A DNA stretch of 64,000 bases from Roseiarcus sp035606915 (lineage in GTDB: Bacteria; Pseudomonadota; Alphaproteobacteria; Rhizobiales; Beijerinckiaceae): NCBI GenBank assembly GCA_035606915.1, contig DATNDU010000196.1:1-64000 (forward strand), in the 5' to 3' direction. Position numbers and translations under genes: made by a program. Under the pieces are notes generated by a model. The model saw nothing but the letters and a program-made list of their open reading frames with translations, ran no database searches and was not told the DNA's origin. Shown piece by piece: positions 47,219 to 54,899 of the stretch (position 1 is its first letter; each line of letters starts with the position of its first letter).

Positions 47219-48748
47219 CTAAGCCTCTTTAGCCGCAGCGGCATAACGCTCGCGAAGCTCGCGCTTGAGCACCTTTCCGGCGCTGTTTTTCGGCAGGCTG
47301 GCGACGATCCGCCAGTGCTTCGGGCGCTTGAATCTGGCGATCCGCTGAAGGCACAGCGCTTCGAGGTCGGCGATTTCGACGCTCGCGCCTTCTCGCGGCA
47401 CAATCAGCGCCATCACGCTTTCGCCCCACTCGGGGTCGGGCACGCCGATCGCCGCCGCTTCCGCGACCGACGCATGCTCCAGCAGCACGTCCTCGATTTC
47501 GCGGGGATAAATGTTCGATCCGCCAGAAATGACGAGATCCTTGGCGCGGTCGAGCAGCGTCAGGAAGCCGCCTCGGTCGAGCGCCCCCATGTCGCCAGTA
47601 TGGAGCCAACCGCCCCGCAGCGCGGCCGCCGTGGCGTCGCTCAGGTTCCAGTAGCCGGACATCACGGTATCGCCGCGGACCACGACTTCGCCGACCGCGC
47701 CCGGTTGCAGCGGGCGATCCTCGGCGTCGACCACGGCCACCTCGATGCCCGTGCGGGCAAATCCGACGCAGGCCATTCGCGCCGCGTCGCCGGCGGCGAT
47801 CGCGGCGGCGAGCACGGCCTTGGGCATTGACGTGATGGTGCAGGGGCTCTCGCCCTGCCCGTAGCCGTTCCAGAGCCGCGCTCCGAGCGCCTCATAGCCC
47901 GCCTTCAGGTCCGCCGCGTAGACCGGCGCCGCGCCGAGCAGGACGGTGCGGATATTCTCGATCGGCGCCTTGGCGAAGGCGGCATCGCGCAGCAGCCGGC
48001 GCAAACCGGTCGGCGGCACGAAGAACGTCGCGCTGCGGTGTATTCGCAGCAGGCCGGCCAGCTCGGCGGGCGAAAAGCCTGCGCTCGACGGCAGCACCTG
48101 ATGCGTCGCCTTCGCTATATGCGACAGGCCGAAGAGACCCGTCGCATGCGACTGCGCCGCGAGATGGAAATGCGTGTCGTCGGGGGTCAGGAGATCGACA
48201 TCGGCGAGATAGAGCAGCGCCATCGTCATCAGATTGCGGTGGCTGAGCATTGCGCCCTTGGGCCGCCCGGTGGTGCCGCTGGTGTAAAACACCCACGCCA
48301 GATCCTCGCCCCGCCGCTCGCGCACTGAGGCCGGGTCGGCCGCGGTCAACTTGCGCCAGTCGGAATCGCCGAGTTCGACGAGCCTTGTTTCCGGCTCCAG
48401 CGCCGGAGCCAGCGCGCCGGCGAGATCGGAGGTCGCCAGACAGAGTTTGGCGCCGCAGTCGGCGGCGATATAGGCGATCTCGCGCGCGTGCAGCTTGGCG
48501 TTGGCGGGAACCGCGACAAGCGCGGCGCGCCAGAGCCCGAACAGGATCGCCAGATACTCGGGATTGTTGGTCATCGCCAGCACGACCCGGTCGCCCGGCT
48601 TCAGCCCTGCCGCCGCCAAGCCGCCGGCAAGGCGCGCAGCCAGCGCCCCATAGCCGCCGTAGTCGAACAGCCGTCGATCGGCGATCGAGACGGCCGGCCG
48701 GTCTGGAAAGGTGCGCGCGCTCGCGTCGAGGAGATGGGCGAGGTTCAT
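47219..48748 (-). CDS. AMP-forming acyl-CoA synthetase
   Basis: A 509-residue ANL ligase with a complete set of motifs: VFYTSGTTGRPKGAMLSHRN, GWLHTGDMGALD, LLDRAKDLVISGGSNIYPRE and the catalytic Lys in PKNSAGKVLKRELR. Its start overlaps the upstream thiolase stop by 4 bp, so both are made from one message beginning at the thiolase/SurE divergent promoter. It may activate a side-chain or ring-cleavage acid. Specificity is unknown. Confidence 0.88.
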   Translation of the reverse strand: MNLAHLLDASARTFPDRPAVSIADRRLFDYGGYGALAARLAGGLAAAGLKPGDRVVLAMTNNPEYLAILFGLWRAALVAVPANAKLHAREIAYIAADCGAKLCLATSDLAGALAPALEPETRLVELGDSDWRKLTAADPASVRERRGEDLAWVFYTSGTTGRPKGAMLSHRNLMTMALLYLADVDLLTPDDTHFHLAAQSHATGLFGLSHIAKATHQVLPSSAGFSPAELAGLLRIHRSATFFVPPTGLRRLLRDAAFAKAPIENIRTVLLGAAPVYAADLKAGYEALGARLWNGYGQGESPCTITSMPKAVLAAAIAAGDAARMACVGFARTGIEVAVVDAEDRPLQPGAVGEVVVRGDTVMSGYWNLSDATAAALRGGWLHTGDMGALDRGGFLTLLDRAKDLVISGGSNIYPREIEDVLLEHASVAEAAAIGVPDPEWGESVMALIVPREGASVEIADLEALCLQRIARFKRPKHWRIVASLPKNSAGKVLKRELRERYAAAAKEA

Positions 48749-49998
48749 CCGGCGCGCTCAAGCATCGTGATCGCCACGGCGGCTTCCTCGATCCCGCGCA
48801 GGCCGCCGCCGTTCTCGATCAAGCCGATCCGCGCGCCTTGCACCTGTCTCGCCCCGGCTTCGCCGCGCAATTGCGACACGATCTCGAACACCTGGCCGAG
48901 CCCCGTGGCGCCGATCGGATGGCCCTTCGATTCCAGGCCGCCGGAGGGGTTGAAGGGAATGCGGCCGCCGATGGTCGTCTCGCCGTGTTCCGCCGCCAGG
49001 CCCCCGGCGCCCAACGGGAAGAAGCCAAGCATCTCGCTTTGCAGGATTTCCCCGAACGCCGTGGCGTCGTGGCATTCGACAACGTCGACGTCTTCGGGCC
49101 CGACGCCGGCGACCTCGTAGGCGCGCCGTCCGGCCTTCCGCGCGACGTGGTTCTCGATGTCGTCGGGGTCGCGATGGTCGCCGGACATGAGCACGCTGGC
49201 ACGAATGCGGACCGCCCGGGCCGCCTGGCCGAGCCGTTCGGCGACCGAGCGCGTACATATCAGCGCCGCCGCCGCGCCGTCGCTGATCGGGCTGCACATG
49301 GGCAGGGTCAACGGCCAGGCGATGGTCCGCGCCGCGAGCACCTGCTCGATGCTGAACGCCTTGCGGTATTGCGAAAGCGGGTTCTCGACCGAGTGGCCGT
49401 GGTTCTTCGCGCTCACTGCCGCCATTTGCCGCTGCGTGACGCCGAACCGCGCCATATGATGGCGACAGAAGGCGGCGTAGACGTCCATGAACACGCTGCG
49501 GGCTTGGCCGGTCTCAGCTCCAGCGGGGACGACCATGCCCGCTCCCATGGCGATGAGATCGGCGATGGTCTGGTCGCGGCGGGAGAGATCCCAGCTTCCT
49601 TCGAAGACGGCCATGGACTTCGCGGCGTCCGGCGTCACCATTTTCTCGGCCCCGATCGCCAGCACGCAATCGTAGGCGCCCGAGCCCACCATCACATTTG
49701 CGAGATTGAGCGCCGTGGAGGCGGAGGCGCAGGCGTTCTCGACATTGACGACCCCGGAATTGCCAAAGCCGGCGCCGTCAAGCGCCGACTGCCCGCGGAT
49801 GCCGTGTTGGCCCTCCAGCGCGCCCTGCGTTGCATTTGCGAAGACTATCGACTGCACGGCCGACGCTTCGGCGCCGGCGTCGGCGAGCGCGCCGGAGGCG
49901 GCCTGCTGGGCGAGACTGGCGAGCGAGGTGGCCGGAAACCGCCCGAACGGGGTCATGGCCGCCCCGACGATGTAGGTTTTCCGCCAGGTTTCCCGCAT
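48745..49998 (-). CDS. thiolase of the SCP-2/lipid-transfer type
   Basis: A 417-residue thiolase with an intact nucleophile Cys in NVENACASASTAL (near 85-97) and C-terminal GGLESKGHPIGATGLGQ, whose His activates the nucleophile. Unlike the Cys-less protein at 15091, this one should perform thiolysis of a 3-ketoacyl-CoA. ATG 49998 (MRETWRKTY) is preferred because AGGGA lies upstream and the operator then stays in the promoter; an ATG 7 codons earlier is also in frame. It is divergent from SurE and followed by the overlapping ligase gene. Confidence 0.87.
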   Translation of the reverse strand: MRETWRKTYIVGAAMTPFGRFPATSLASLAQQAASGALADAGAEASAVQSIVFANATQGALEGQHGIRGQSALDGAGFGNSGVVNVENACASASTALNLANVMVGSGAYDCVLAIGAEKMVTPDAAKSMAVFEGSWDLSRRDQTIADLIAMGAGMVVPAGAETGQARSVFMDVYAAFCRHHMARFGVTQRQMAAVSAKNHGHSVENPLSQYRKAFSIEQVLAARTIAWPLTLPMCSPISDGAAAALICTRSVAERLGQAARAVRIRASVLMSGDHRDPDDIENHVARKAGRRAYEVAGVGPEDVDVVECHDATAFGEILQSEMLGFFPLGAGGLAAEHGETTIGGRIPFNPSGGLESKGHPIGATGLGQVFEIVSQLRGEAGARQVQGARIGLIENGGGLRGIEEAAVAITMLERAG

Positions 49999-50026
49999 GC
50001 CGGCTTCTTCCCTCGTCATTGCCAGC

Positions 50027-50049
50027 TTGTCCTACGTTATTGTAGTATG
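50027..50049. promoter_or_regulatory. predicted GntR-type operator in the thiolase/SurE divergent promoter
   Basis: TTGTCCTACGT (50027-50037) is the reverse complement of ACGTAGGACAA, and ATTGTAGTATG (50039-50049) is a related half-matching copy beside it. They lie in the 121-bp gap between the divergent thiolase and SurE genes. The arrangement of two adjacent copies resembles the pair at 33501-33524. Regulator assignment is inferred. Confidence 0.58.
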
Positions 50050-50119
50050 TTCCTCCAGAAAAACGTTCCCCGCAAGCCCGACGTCGGGCGGCGCGCGAGA
50101 ATGGGGGGAAGAGACCGCC

Positions 50120-50917
50120 ATGTCCGATCTCGCGCCGCCGCCGCGGCTGAGCCAGCATCGCATCCTCATCGTCAATGATGACGGCATCGAAGCCGAGGGC
50201 CTCAAGCTGCTGGCGGAACTCGCCAGCGAAATCACCGAGGATGTCTGGATCGTAGCGCCCGACGACGAGCGGTCAGGCTATTCGCATTCCATTTCGATGA
50301 CCGTCCCGATCCGCGCGCGCAAACTGGGCGAGCGTCGCTACGCCATCAAGGGCACGCCGACCGATTGCGCCTTGCTCGCAATCTACGAATTCATGGCGGA
50401 CCGGAAGCCGACGGTGCTGCTCTCGGGCGTCAACCGGGGCGCCAATCTTGCCGAGGACATCACCTATTCGGGAACGGCGGCGGCGGCCATGGAAGGCGCG
50501 CTGCTGGGCCTGCGCTCGATCGCCCTCAGCCAGGTGTTCGCGCTCGGCGGCGAGGCGCCTTGGGCGACCACGCGCCGCTTCGCGCCTGCGATCCTACAGC
50601 AGTTACTCGCATGCGACTGGGAGCCGGGCAGTTTCGTCAACGTCAACTTTCCCGACTGCCCGCCGGAATCCGTCACGGAAGTCCGGGTGACGACCCAGGG
50701 TCGCCGTCTGCCCGGCTCGTTCCGCCCGGTGCGCCGCGTCGACGAGCGCAACTTCCCGTATTACTGGATCAAGCTCGCCTACGAGAACGGCGAACTCGAA
50801 CCCGGCGCCGACCTCGCCGCGATTGCGGACAATGCGATCTCGGTGACGCCAATGCAGCTCAATCTGACGTCGAACACATTCCGCCACTATCTCGATCGCA
50901 CGCTCAGCACGAAGTGA
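50120..50917 (+). CDS. surE: SurE-family 5'/3'-nucleotidase or phosphatase
   Basis: A 265-residue SurE-fold phosphatase. The metal and phosphate residues are intact: VNDDG (near 18-22), ERSGYSHSIS (near 50-59) and SGVNRGANLAEDITYSG. Family members dephosphorylate nucleoside monophosphates and some other phosphate esters. ATG 50120 has GGGGGGAAGAG in front. It is not beside its usual partner genes (pcm, rpoS, nlpD) but divergent from a thiolase behind a GntR-type site. A catabolic phosphate ester is therefore a possible substrate. Confidence 0.87.
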   Translation: MSDLAPPPRLSQHRILIVNDDGIEAEGLKLLAELASEITEDVWIVAPDDERSGYSHSISMTVPIRARKLGERRYAIKGTPTDCALLAIYEFMADRKPTVLLSGVNRGANLAEDITYSGTAAAAMEGALLGLRSIALSQVFALGGEAPWATTRRFAPAILQQLLACDWEPGSFVNVNFPDCPPESVTEVRVTTQGRRLPGSFRPVRRVDERNFPYYWIKLAYENGELEPGADLAAIADNAISVTPMQLNLTSNTFRHYLDRTLSTK

Positions 50918-50951
50918 GCGCGAGGGCGCCGCTGCTATCCCGCAAACGGCG

Positions 50952-51710
50952 TCAGGGCTCCGTCAACAACTCAACCAGCCGCGCGCGTTTGCGGGCGTCG
51001 AGGCCGAGCTGGCCGGTCAGGAACGCCTCGAACGACCCATGTACGCGCACGATCTCGTCCAGCGCGGCCTCGAGATAATGCGACTGCGCGGAGAGCAGCA
51101 GCGCAATCACGTCATCGGGCGTGGCGGGCCCGAACAGATGCGAGACGTCGCGGCGGTATTGGTTGGTGAGTTCGTAGTCGTGCATCACGACGTCGCGGGG
51201 AACGCCGACGGCCAGGAGGAGCAGCGCCGACGCAAAGCCCGTGCGATCCTTGCCGCTCGTGCAATGGATCAACAGAGGATAGTTTCTGGCGTCGGCGGCG
51301 AAATCGAACGCTTGCCGATATTGCTCGACATGATCGACGCCGAACTTGCGATATTGGCTCATCACCCGGCGCTCGAGCTGGGCGGTGGAAATGGCCCCGG
51401 CTCTGACCTCCTCCAGCATTTGCAGCGTCCCTTCCGGCAGAAAGCCGATCGCCAGGGTGCGGATTGGCGAACCCGGCGGGAGCCGGTTCGGTTTCAACCG
51501 ACGCTCGGCCTCGGTGCGGAAGTCGATCAGTCCCTGCACATGCAACGCCTGAAGCCGCCGCAAATCGTCGGCTGTGAGATCGGCGAGACTGTCGGAGCGA
51601 AACAGGCGCCGCCAGCGCGTTCGTCGCCCTCCTGCGGCCGAATAGCCGCCGAGATCGCGAAAGTTGACGGCGCCCTCGAATTCGAGGCGACGAGGCAGGT
51701 TTGCGCTCAT
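50952..51710 (-). CDS. tyrosine-phosphatase-fold protein (MptpB/LipA-like)
   Basis: A 252-residue protein-tyrosine/lipid phosphatase-fold enzyme. The P-loop HCTSGKDRTG has Cys150 and Arg156, and the N-terminus NFRDLGGYSA (16-25) is characteristic of the bacterial MptpB-like group (Y_phosphatase3). Such proteins hydrolyse phosphotyrosine, phosphoinositides or small phosphate esters. It overlaps the decarboxylase stop by 4 bp and is the last gene of the SDR/decarboxylase unit. Its place beside SurE gives the region two phosphatases; the substrate is unknown. Confidence 0.85.
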   Translation of the reverse strand: MSANLPRRLEFEGAVNFRDLGGYSAAGGRRTRWRRLFRSDSLADLTADDLRRLQALHVQGLIDFRTEAERRLKPNRLPPGSPIRTLAIGFLPEGTLQMLEEVRAGAISTAQLERRVMSQYRKFGVDHVEQYRQAFDFAADARNYPLLIHCTSGKDRTGFASALLLLAVGVPRDVVMHDYELTNQYRRDVSHLFGPATPDDVIALLLSAQSHYLEAALDEIVRVHGSFEAFLTGQLGLDARKRARLVELLTEP

Positions 51711-52444
51711 AGCCGGGCTATCACCCGGCCGGCGGGCAGCGTGATGTCGTAGTCCATGTAGATCGCCTTCACGATGCGTCGGACCGGAAACCGGTCGACC
51801 GGGTCGAACGCCGAGTGGTCCGGGAACGAAATCGAGCCCGGACCTTCCCAGGCCTCGCGCAGCTTGTGCTGCGACTCGGCGGCAATCAACTCGGCGAGCG
51901 CCGGGCGCGTCGTCGCGGGATCGGCGGAGGGGATGATGCGCAGTCCGGTTGTCGGACCGTTCGAGCCGAGTTGCGCCACGGGCTGCTCGGGCCGCATGAC
52001 GACGCTGGCCAGCCTCATGCGGGCCGGACGCTCCAGCGTGCCGACGATCATGTCGCGGTCATGCTCGAAGCCGATTTTCGCCAGCTTCTTCGGGTAGCCC
52101 CACACTTCGCGTCCCGCCAGCATCGGCGGTTCGGTATCGACGAATATCTGCTGAATGTAGGTCAGCGGCTTGCCTTCGTGCCTCGCATAAAGCCTGAGAA
52201 TCGCTTCGTGATAGGGGCCGAAGGTCGTGAACGGATACCAGTGGATCGAGAGGTTGGCGCAGGCCGGCTCGATCAGTTCCAGCGGTTCGGGGAGAACTTC
52301 GAGCGCGGCTTCCGGGTCGGTCTCGAACTTGATCGAGATCGCCTGCGCCCCGCGATAGTGATAGGGCGGCGCCTGATACGCCGGCGCATCCGACGGCATC
52401 GAATAGCCCAGCCTTTCCAGCGTCAGACGTCCCCTCGCCCCCAT
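51707..52444 (-). CDS. acetoacetate decarboxylase family protein
   Basis: A 245-residue acetoacetate decarboxylase (ADC) family protein. The Schiff-base Lys region is complete: GREVWGYPKKLAK with Lys119/Lys120, as in ADC (GYPKK). ADCs decarboxylate beta-keto acids to ketones; related members act as aldolase-dehydratases or decarboxylate other acids. The start is ATG 52444, because AGGAGG lies 6 bases in front; an ATG 7 codons upstream lacks a site. It sits between the FabL-like reductase and the phosphatase. Whether it makes acetone or a larger ketone is unknown. Confidence 0.88.
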   Translation of the reverse strand: MGARGRLTLERLGYSMPSDAPAYQAPPYHYRGAQAISIKFETDPEAALEVLPEPLELIEPACANLSIHWYPFTTFGPYHEAILRLYARHEGKPLTYIQQIFVDTEPPMLAGREVWGYPKKLAKIGFEHDRDMIVGTLERPARMRLASVVMRPEQPVAQLGSNGPTTGLRIIPSADPATTRPALAELIAAESQHKLREAWEGPGSISFPDHSAFDPVDRFPVRRIVKAIYMDYDITLPAGRVIARL

Positions 52445-52461
52445 CTGTGCCTCCTGACGTT

Positions 52462-53202
52462 TCAAGCGATCACGTATTGGCCGCCGTTGACGAAGACGAC
52501 CTGCCCCTGAATCATCGACGCCTCGGGGCTGGCGAGAAAGGCGACCAGGCCGACATAGTCGTCGTGCATGACGTTACGCCCGCTGGGATTGCCGGCGGCC
52601 TCGCTGGCGAGGAACGCATCGGTGTCGTCGCCGAAAAGATTGCGTATCGCTTCGGTGTCGAGCGTTCCCGGCGCGACGCAGTTAATGCGAATGCCCCGCG
52701 GCGCGAGTTCGGGAACCAGATATCGCGCCAGCGATTCGGCCAGCGCTTTGCCGGCGCCGATCGCGGCATAGGACGGCACGTTCTGCCGGCTGCCGCGACT
52801 CGAAAGGAACACAATGCTGCTGCCGCGCTTGAGCAGCGGCAGCGCGGCCTGCACCAGGAACGCCAGCGACGTCCCGTTCAGCGTGATCGCCTCCGCGAGT
52901 TCGTGCGGGTCGAGGTCGAGCAGCGGGCCGACGAGCACCTTGACCGCGCCATGGACGACGACGTCGAGGCGGTCGGTCCTGGCGGCGATTTCATCGATCA
53001 GGCGGCGCGCGCCCTGCGGAGTGCCGACATCGGCCTGTAGCGCCACGGCGCGCCCGCCCTGGCGCTCGATTTCCGCTACGGCGTTGGCGGCGGCGACGTG
53101 GTCCCGGCGATAGGCGAGAAAAACCTCGGTCTCAGCCGAAGCAAAGCGACGGGCGATCGCGAAACCGATGCCCTTGGCGCCGCCGGTAATGAGAACGGCC
53201 AT
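52462..53202 (-). CDS. FabL-like SDR (enoyl reductase type, Tyr-x6-Lys)
   Basis: A 246-residue SDR with the FabI/FabL-type active site SYAAIGAGKALAES (Tyr145, Lys152) and an N-terminal VLITGGAKGIGFAIA nucleotide motif. It is the paralogue of the product of 35472-36212, with the same length and conserved NPSGR and MIQGQVVFVNGG segments. ATG 53202 is preceded by AGGGGA. It begins the minus-strand unit with the ADC and phosphatase genes, with a GntR-type site at 53249 just upstream. Enoyl reduction is inferred from the active-site spacing. Confidence 0.82.
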   Translation of the reverse strand: MAVLITGGAKGIGFAIARRFASAETEVFLAYRRDHVAAANAVAEIERQGGRAVALQADVGTPQGARRLIDEIAARTDRLDVVVHGAVKVLVGPLLDLDPHELAEAITLNGTSLAFLVQAALPLLKRGSSIVFLSSRGSRQNVPSYAAIGAGKALAESLARYLVPELAPRGIRINCVAPGTLDTEAIRNLFGDDTDAFLASEAAGNPSGRNVMHDDYVGLVAFLASPEASMIQGQVVFVNGGQYVIA

Positions 53203-53248
53203 CAACGTCCCCTGCCGCCGCGCATTTGCGGCATTGTGTAGTACGTCT

Positions 53249-53259
53249 TTGTATGACAA
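53249..53259. promoter_or_regulatory. predicted GntR-type operator, minus-strand unit
   Basis: TTGTATGACAA is a perfect TTGT-N3-ACAA palindrome about 47 bases upstream of the reductase start. The 15-base string TTGTATGACAAGAAT recurs exactly at 53626-53640. It is probably the binding site of a FadR-type GntR regulator. Confidence 0.68.
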
Positions 53260-53310
53260 GAATTGAAAATTCGCTAGGGCCAATGACGCCTTGTCGTTCG
53301 GAGGAAACCG

Positions 53311-53610
53311 ATGCGCGCCGTGGCGTACACGATGGCGTCGCCGACCTCCGACGCACGCAATCCAGTTGGCGCGCCGGGCGATCGGCCTTGAGGTTGTCGC
53401 CACCGCCTCACGCGAGCAGACGCGGCCGCGGAGCCGCGCCGCGCGTTGTCGATCACGCAAGCCCGCTGACGCCTCACCTCAAGGCGTTCGGTCGGCGTAC
53501 CATAGAGTTTGCTCTTGGCCTGAACGTGAGCGACCGCTGTCTGCGGGAGATCGCGCACTGCCTCTGCGCGAGGGGCGTCTGCGGCGAGATCGTGTTGGAA
53601 GGCCTTCCCG
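53311..53610 (+). pseudogene. decayed zinc-type alcohol dehydrogenase/quinone reductase remnant
   Basis: With GGAGG at 53300-53304, ATG 53311 opens MRAVAYTMASP, the start of the zinc-type (QOR-like) MDR dehydrogenases. After about 20 codons the homology jumps, in a second frame, to the internal segment AIGLEVVATASREQTR, then in a third frame to VVDHASPLTPHLKAFG and IEFALGLNVSDR...EI, the order found late in that family. So most of the catalytic domain is deleted and two frameshifts follow. It fills the otherwise empty gap between the two divergent GntR-controlled units. Confidence 0.6.
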
Positions 53611-53625
53611 CATCGTCCGTCCATA

Positions 53626-53683
53626 TTGTATGACAAGAATGTTTACCAAACCTGTTGACGGCAGCGCGAACCATCGGTACGCT
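53626..53683 (+). promoter_or_regulatory. GntR-type operator and probable promoter of the second sugar-type ABC operon
   Basis: TTGTATGACAA (53626-53636) is an exact copy of the palindrome at 53249. Downstream lies TTGACG (53655-53660), a 17-base spacer and TACGCT (53678-53683), a fair sigma-70-type promoter about 200 bases before the binding-protein start. The operator is just upstream of the -35 element. Between the promoter and the gene lies about 200 bases of leader without a recognised RNA motif. Confidence 0.55.
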
Positions 53684-53883
53684 TCGAGAAAATAAGGAAC
53701 GTGGAGCTCAGCCAGCCCCGTGAGGAGGAGATGTCAGGGAGCGTGCGGACCCGGTTCCGAAGCAGAGGCTCGCGCATGGTCATGGCGCGAGCGGCGGGCG
53801 TCGGAAGACGTTTCGTCTCGGGAACAATCTCTTCCGTGAAACAAACTGCGCTCGACGGCTCGGCGCTCAAAAGGGAGAGAAAC

Positions 53884-54876
53884 ATGCAAGTGAAAAAATG
53901 GGTTGCGATCTCTGCGGCTCTGCTTGTGTCGACGGCTATCGCCGGCGCTGCGCTGGCGCAGGAAAAGTCGAAGACAAACCTTAAAGTTGCGATCTTCTCG
54001 GTCAACGCCGCCTCGCCGACCATCCACGCGATGATCGAAAGCGCGACCGCCGCCGCGAAGAAACGCGGCTGGACTGTCGAGACCTATGACGGCAACGGCG
54101 ATCAGGTTGCGACCAACAATCAAGCGAATACCTACATCACCCGCAAGTTCGATGCGCTCATCAACGTCGCTTCCGCCAACACGCAGATGGGAGGCGTCAT
54201 CGCCAACGCCGCCAAGGCCAAGATTCCCTTCGTCTCCACTTTCTCGGGCCTGGTGCCCGGCATAACTGTCGATATCGGCTCGAACAACGTGGCAGACGGC
54301 GTTTTCTCCGCCTCCGCGGTCGCTGCCGCCATCGGCGGCGAAGGCGAAGTCCTGAAGATGAACTGGACGGTGCTTCCCGCTCTCGCCGAACGCGACGCCG
54401 GTTTCAAGGCCGTCATGAGCGAATATAAGAAGATCAAGGTCACCGAGATGGAAATCAAGGTGCCGGGACAGGTCGACGACGTCTACAACAAGGTCACCGA
54501 TTTTCTGATCGGCCACAAGAACGTCAAGGCGATCTGGATGGGATGGGACGAAGTCGGCGTCGCCGCCGCACGCGCCGTGCAGCAATCCCACGTCGCAAAG
54601 AAGCCCTTCGTCGTCAGCATGGACGGAAATGACGCGGCCCTCGACATGATCCGCGCCGGCACGCCGCTCCGGTTGACCATCGCTTACGACGTGCGCGGCA
54701 TGGGCGTGCAAGCCGTGCAGGCTGTCGCGGACGCGGTCGACGGCGAGGTGTTCCCCGAGCGCCAGATCTACAAGAAGCCGTGCCTGATTACGAAGCAGAC
54801 CGTGCCCGCCAAGGGCGCCGATATCGACTTCAAGACCTGCGTGCTCTATTCGGCGGACCTGCCGATAGCAAAATAA
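53884..54876 (+). CDS. sugar-type ABC transporter periplasmic binding protein
   Basis: A 330-residue periplasmic binding protein of the ribose/galactose-binding (Peripla_BP_4) type. The signal peptide MQVKKWVAISAALLVSTAIA is followed by a predicted cut after GAALA. The mature protein shows LKVAIFSVNAASPTIHAMIE, GDQVATNNQANTYITRKFDA and KKPFVVSMDGNDAALDMIRA. ATG 53884 has AAAGGGAGAGAAAC in front; the frame is open for 61 codons upstream but without coding character. It leads the ATPase and permease genes and is probably regulated by the TTGTATGACAA site upstream. The ligand is unknown. Confidence 0.87.
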   Translation: MQVKKWVAISAALLVSTAIAGAALAQEKSKTNLKVAIFSVNAASPTIHAMIESATAAAKKRGWTVETYDGNGDQVATNNQANTYITRKFDALINVASANTQMGGVIANAAKAKIPFVSTFSGLVPGITVDIGSNNVADGVFSASAVAAAIGGEGEVLKMNWTVLPALAERDAGFKAVMSEYKKIKVTEMEIKVPGQVDDVYNKVTDFLIGHKNVKAIWMGWDEVGVAAARAVQQSHVAKKPFVVSMDGNDAALDMIRAGTPLRLTIAYDVRGMGVQAVQAVADAVDGEVFPERQIYKKPCLITKQTVPAKGADIDFKTCVLYSADLPIAK

Positions 54877-54899
54877 GGGCTTTGATTGAACGAGCCGAA

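Noticed and set aside
53300..53700. Short intact gene in the decarboxylase-unit/ABC gap
   Set aside because: The frame starting at 53311 stops after 26 codons; homologous pieces continue in other frames, so it was recorded as a pseudogene.
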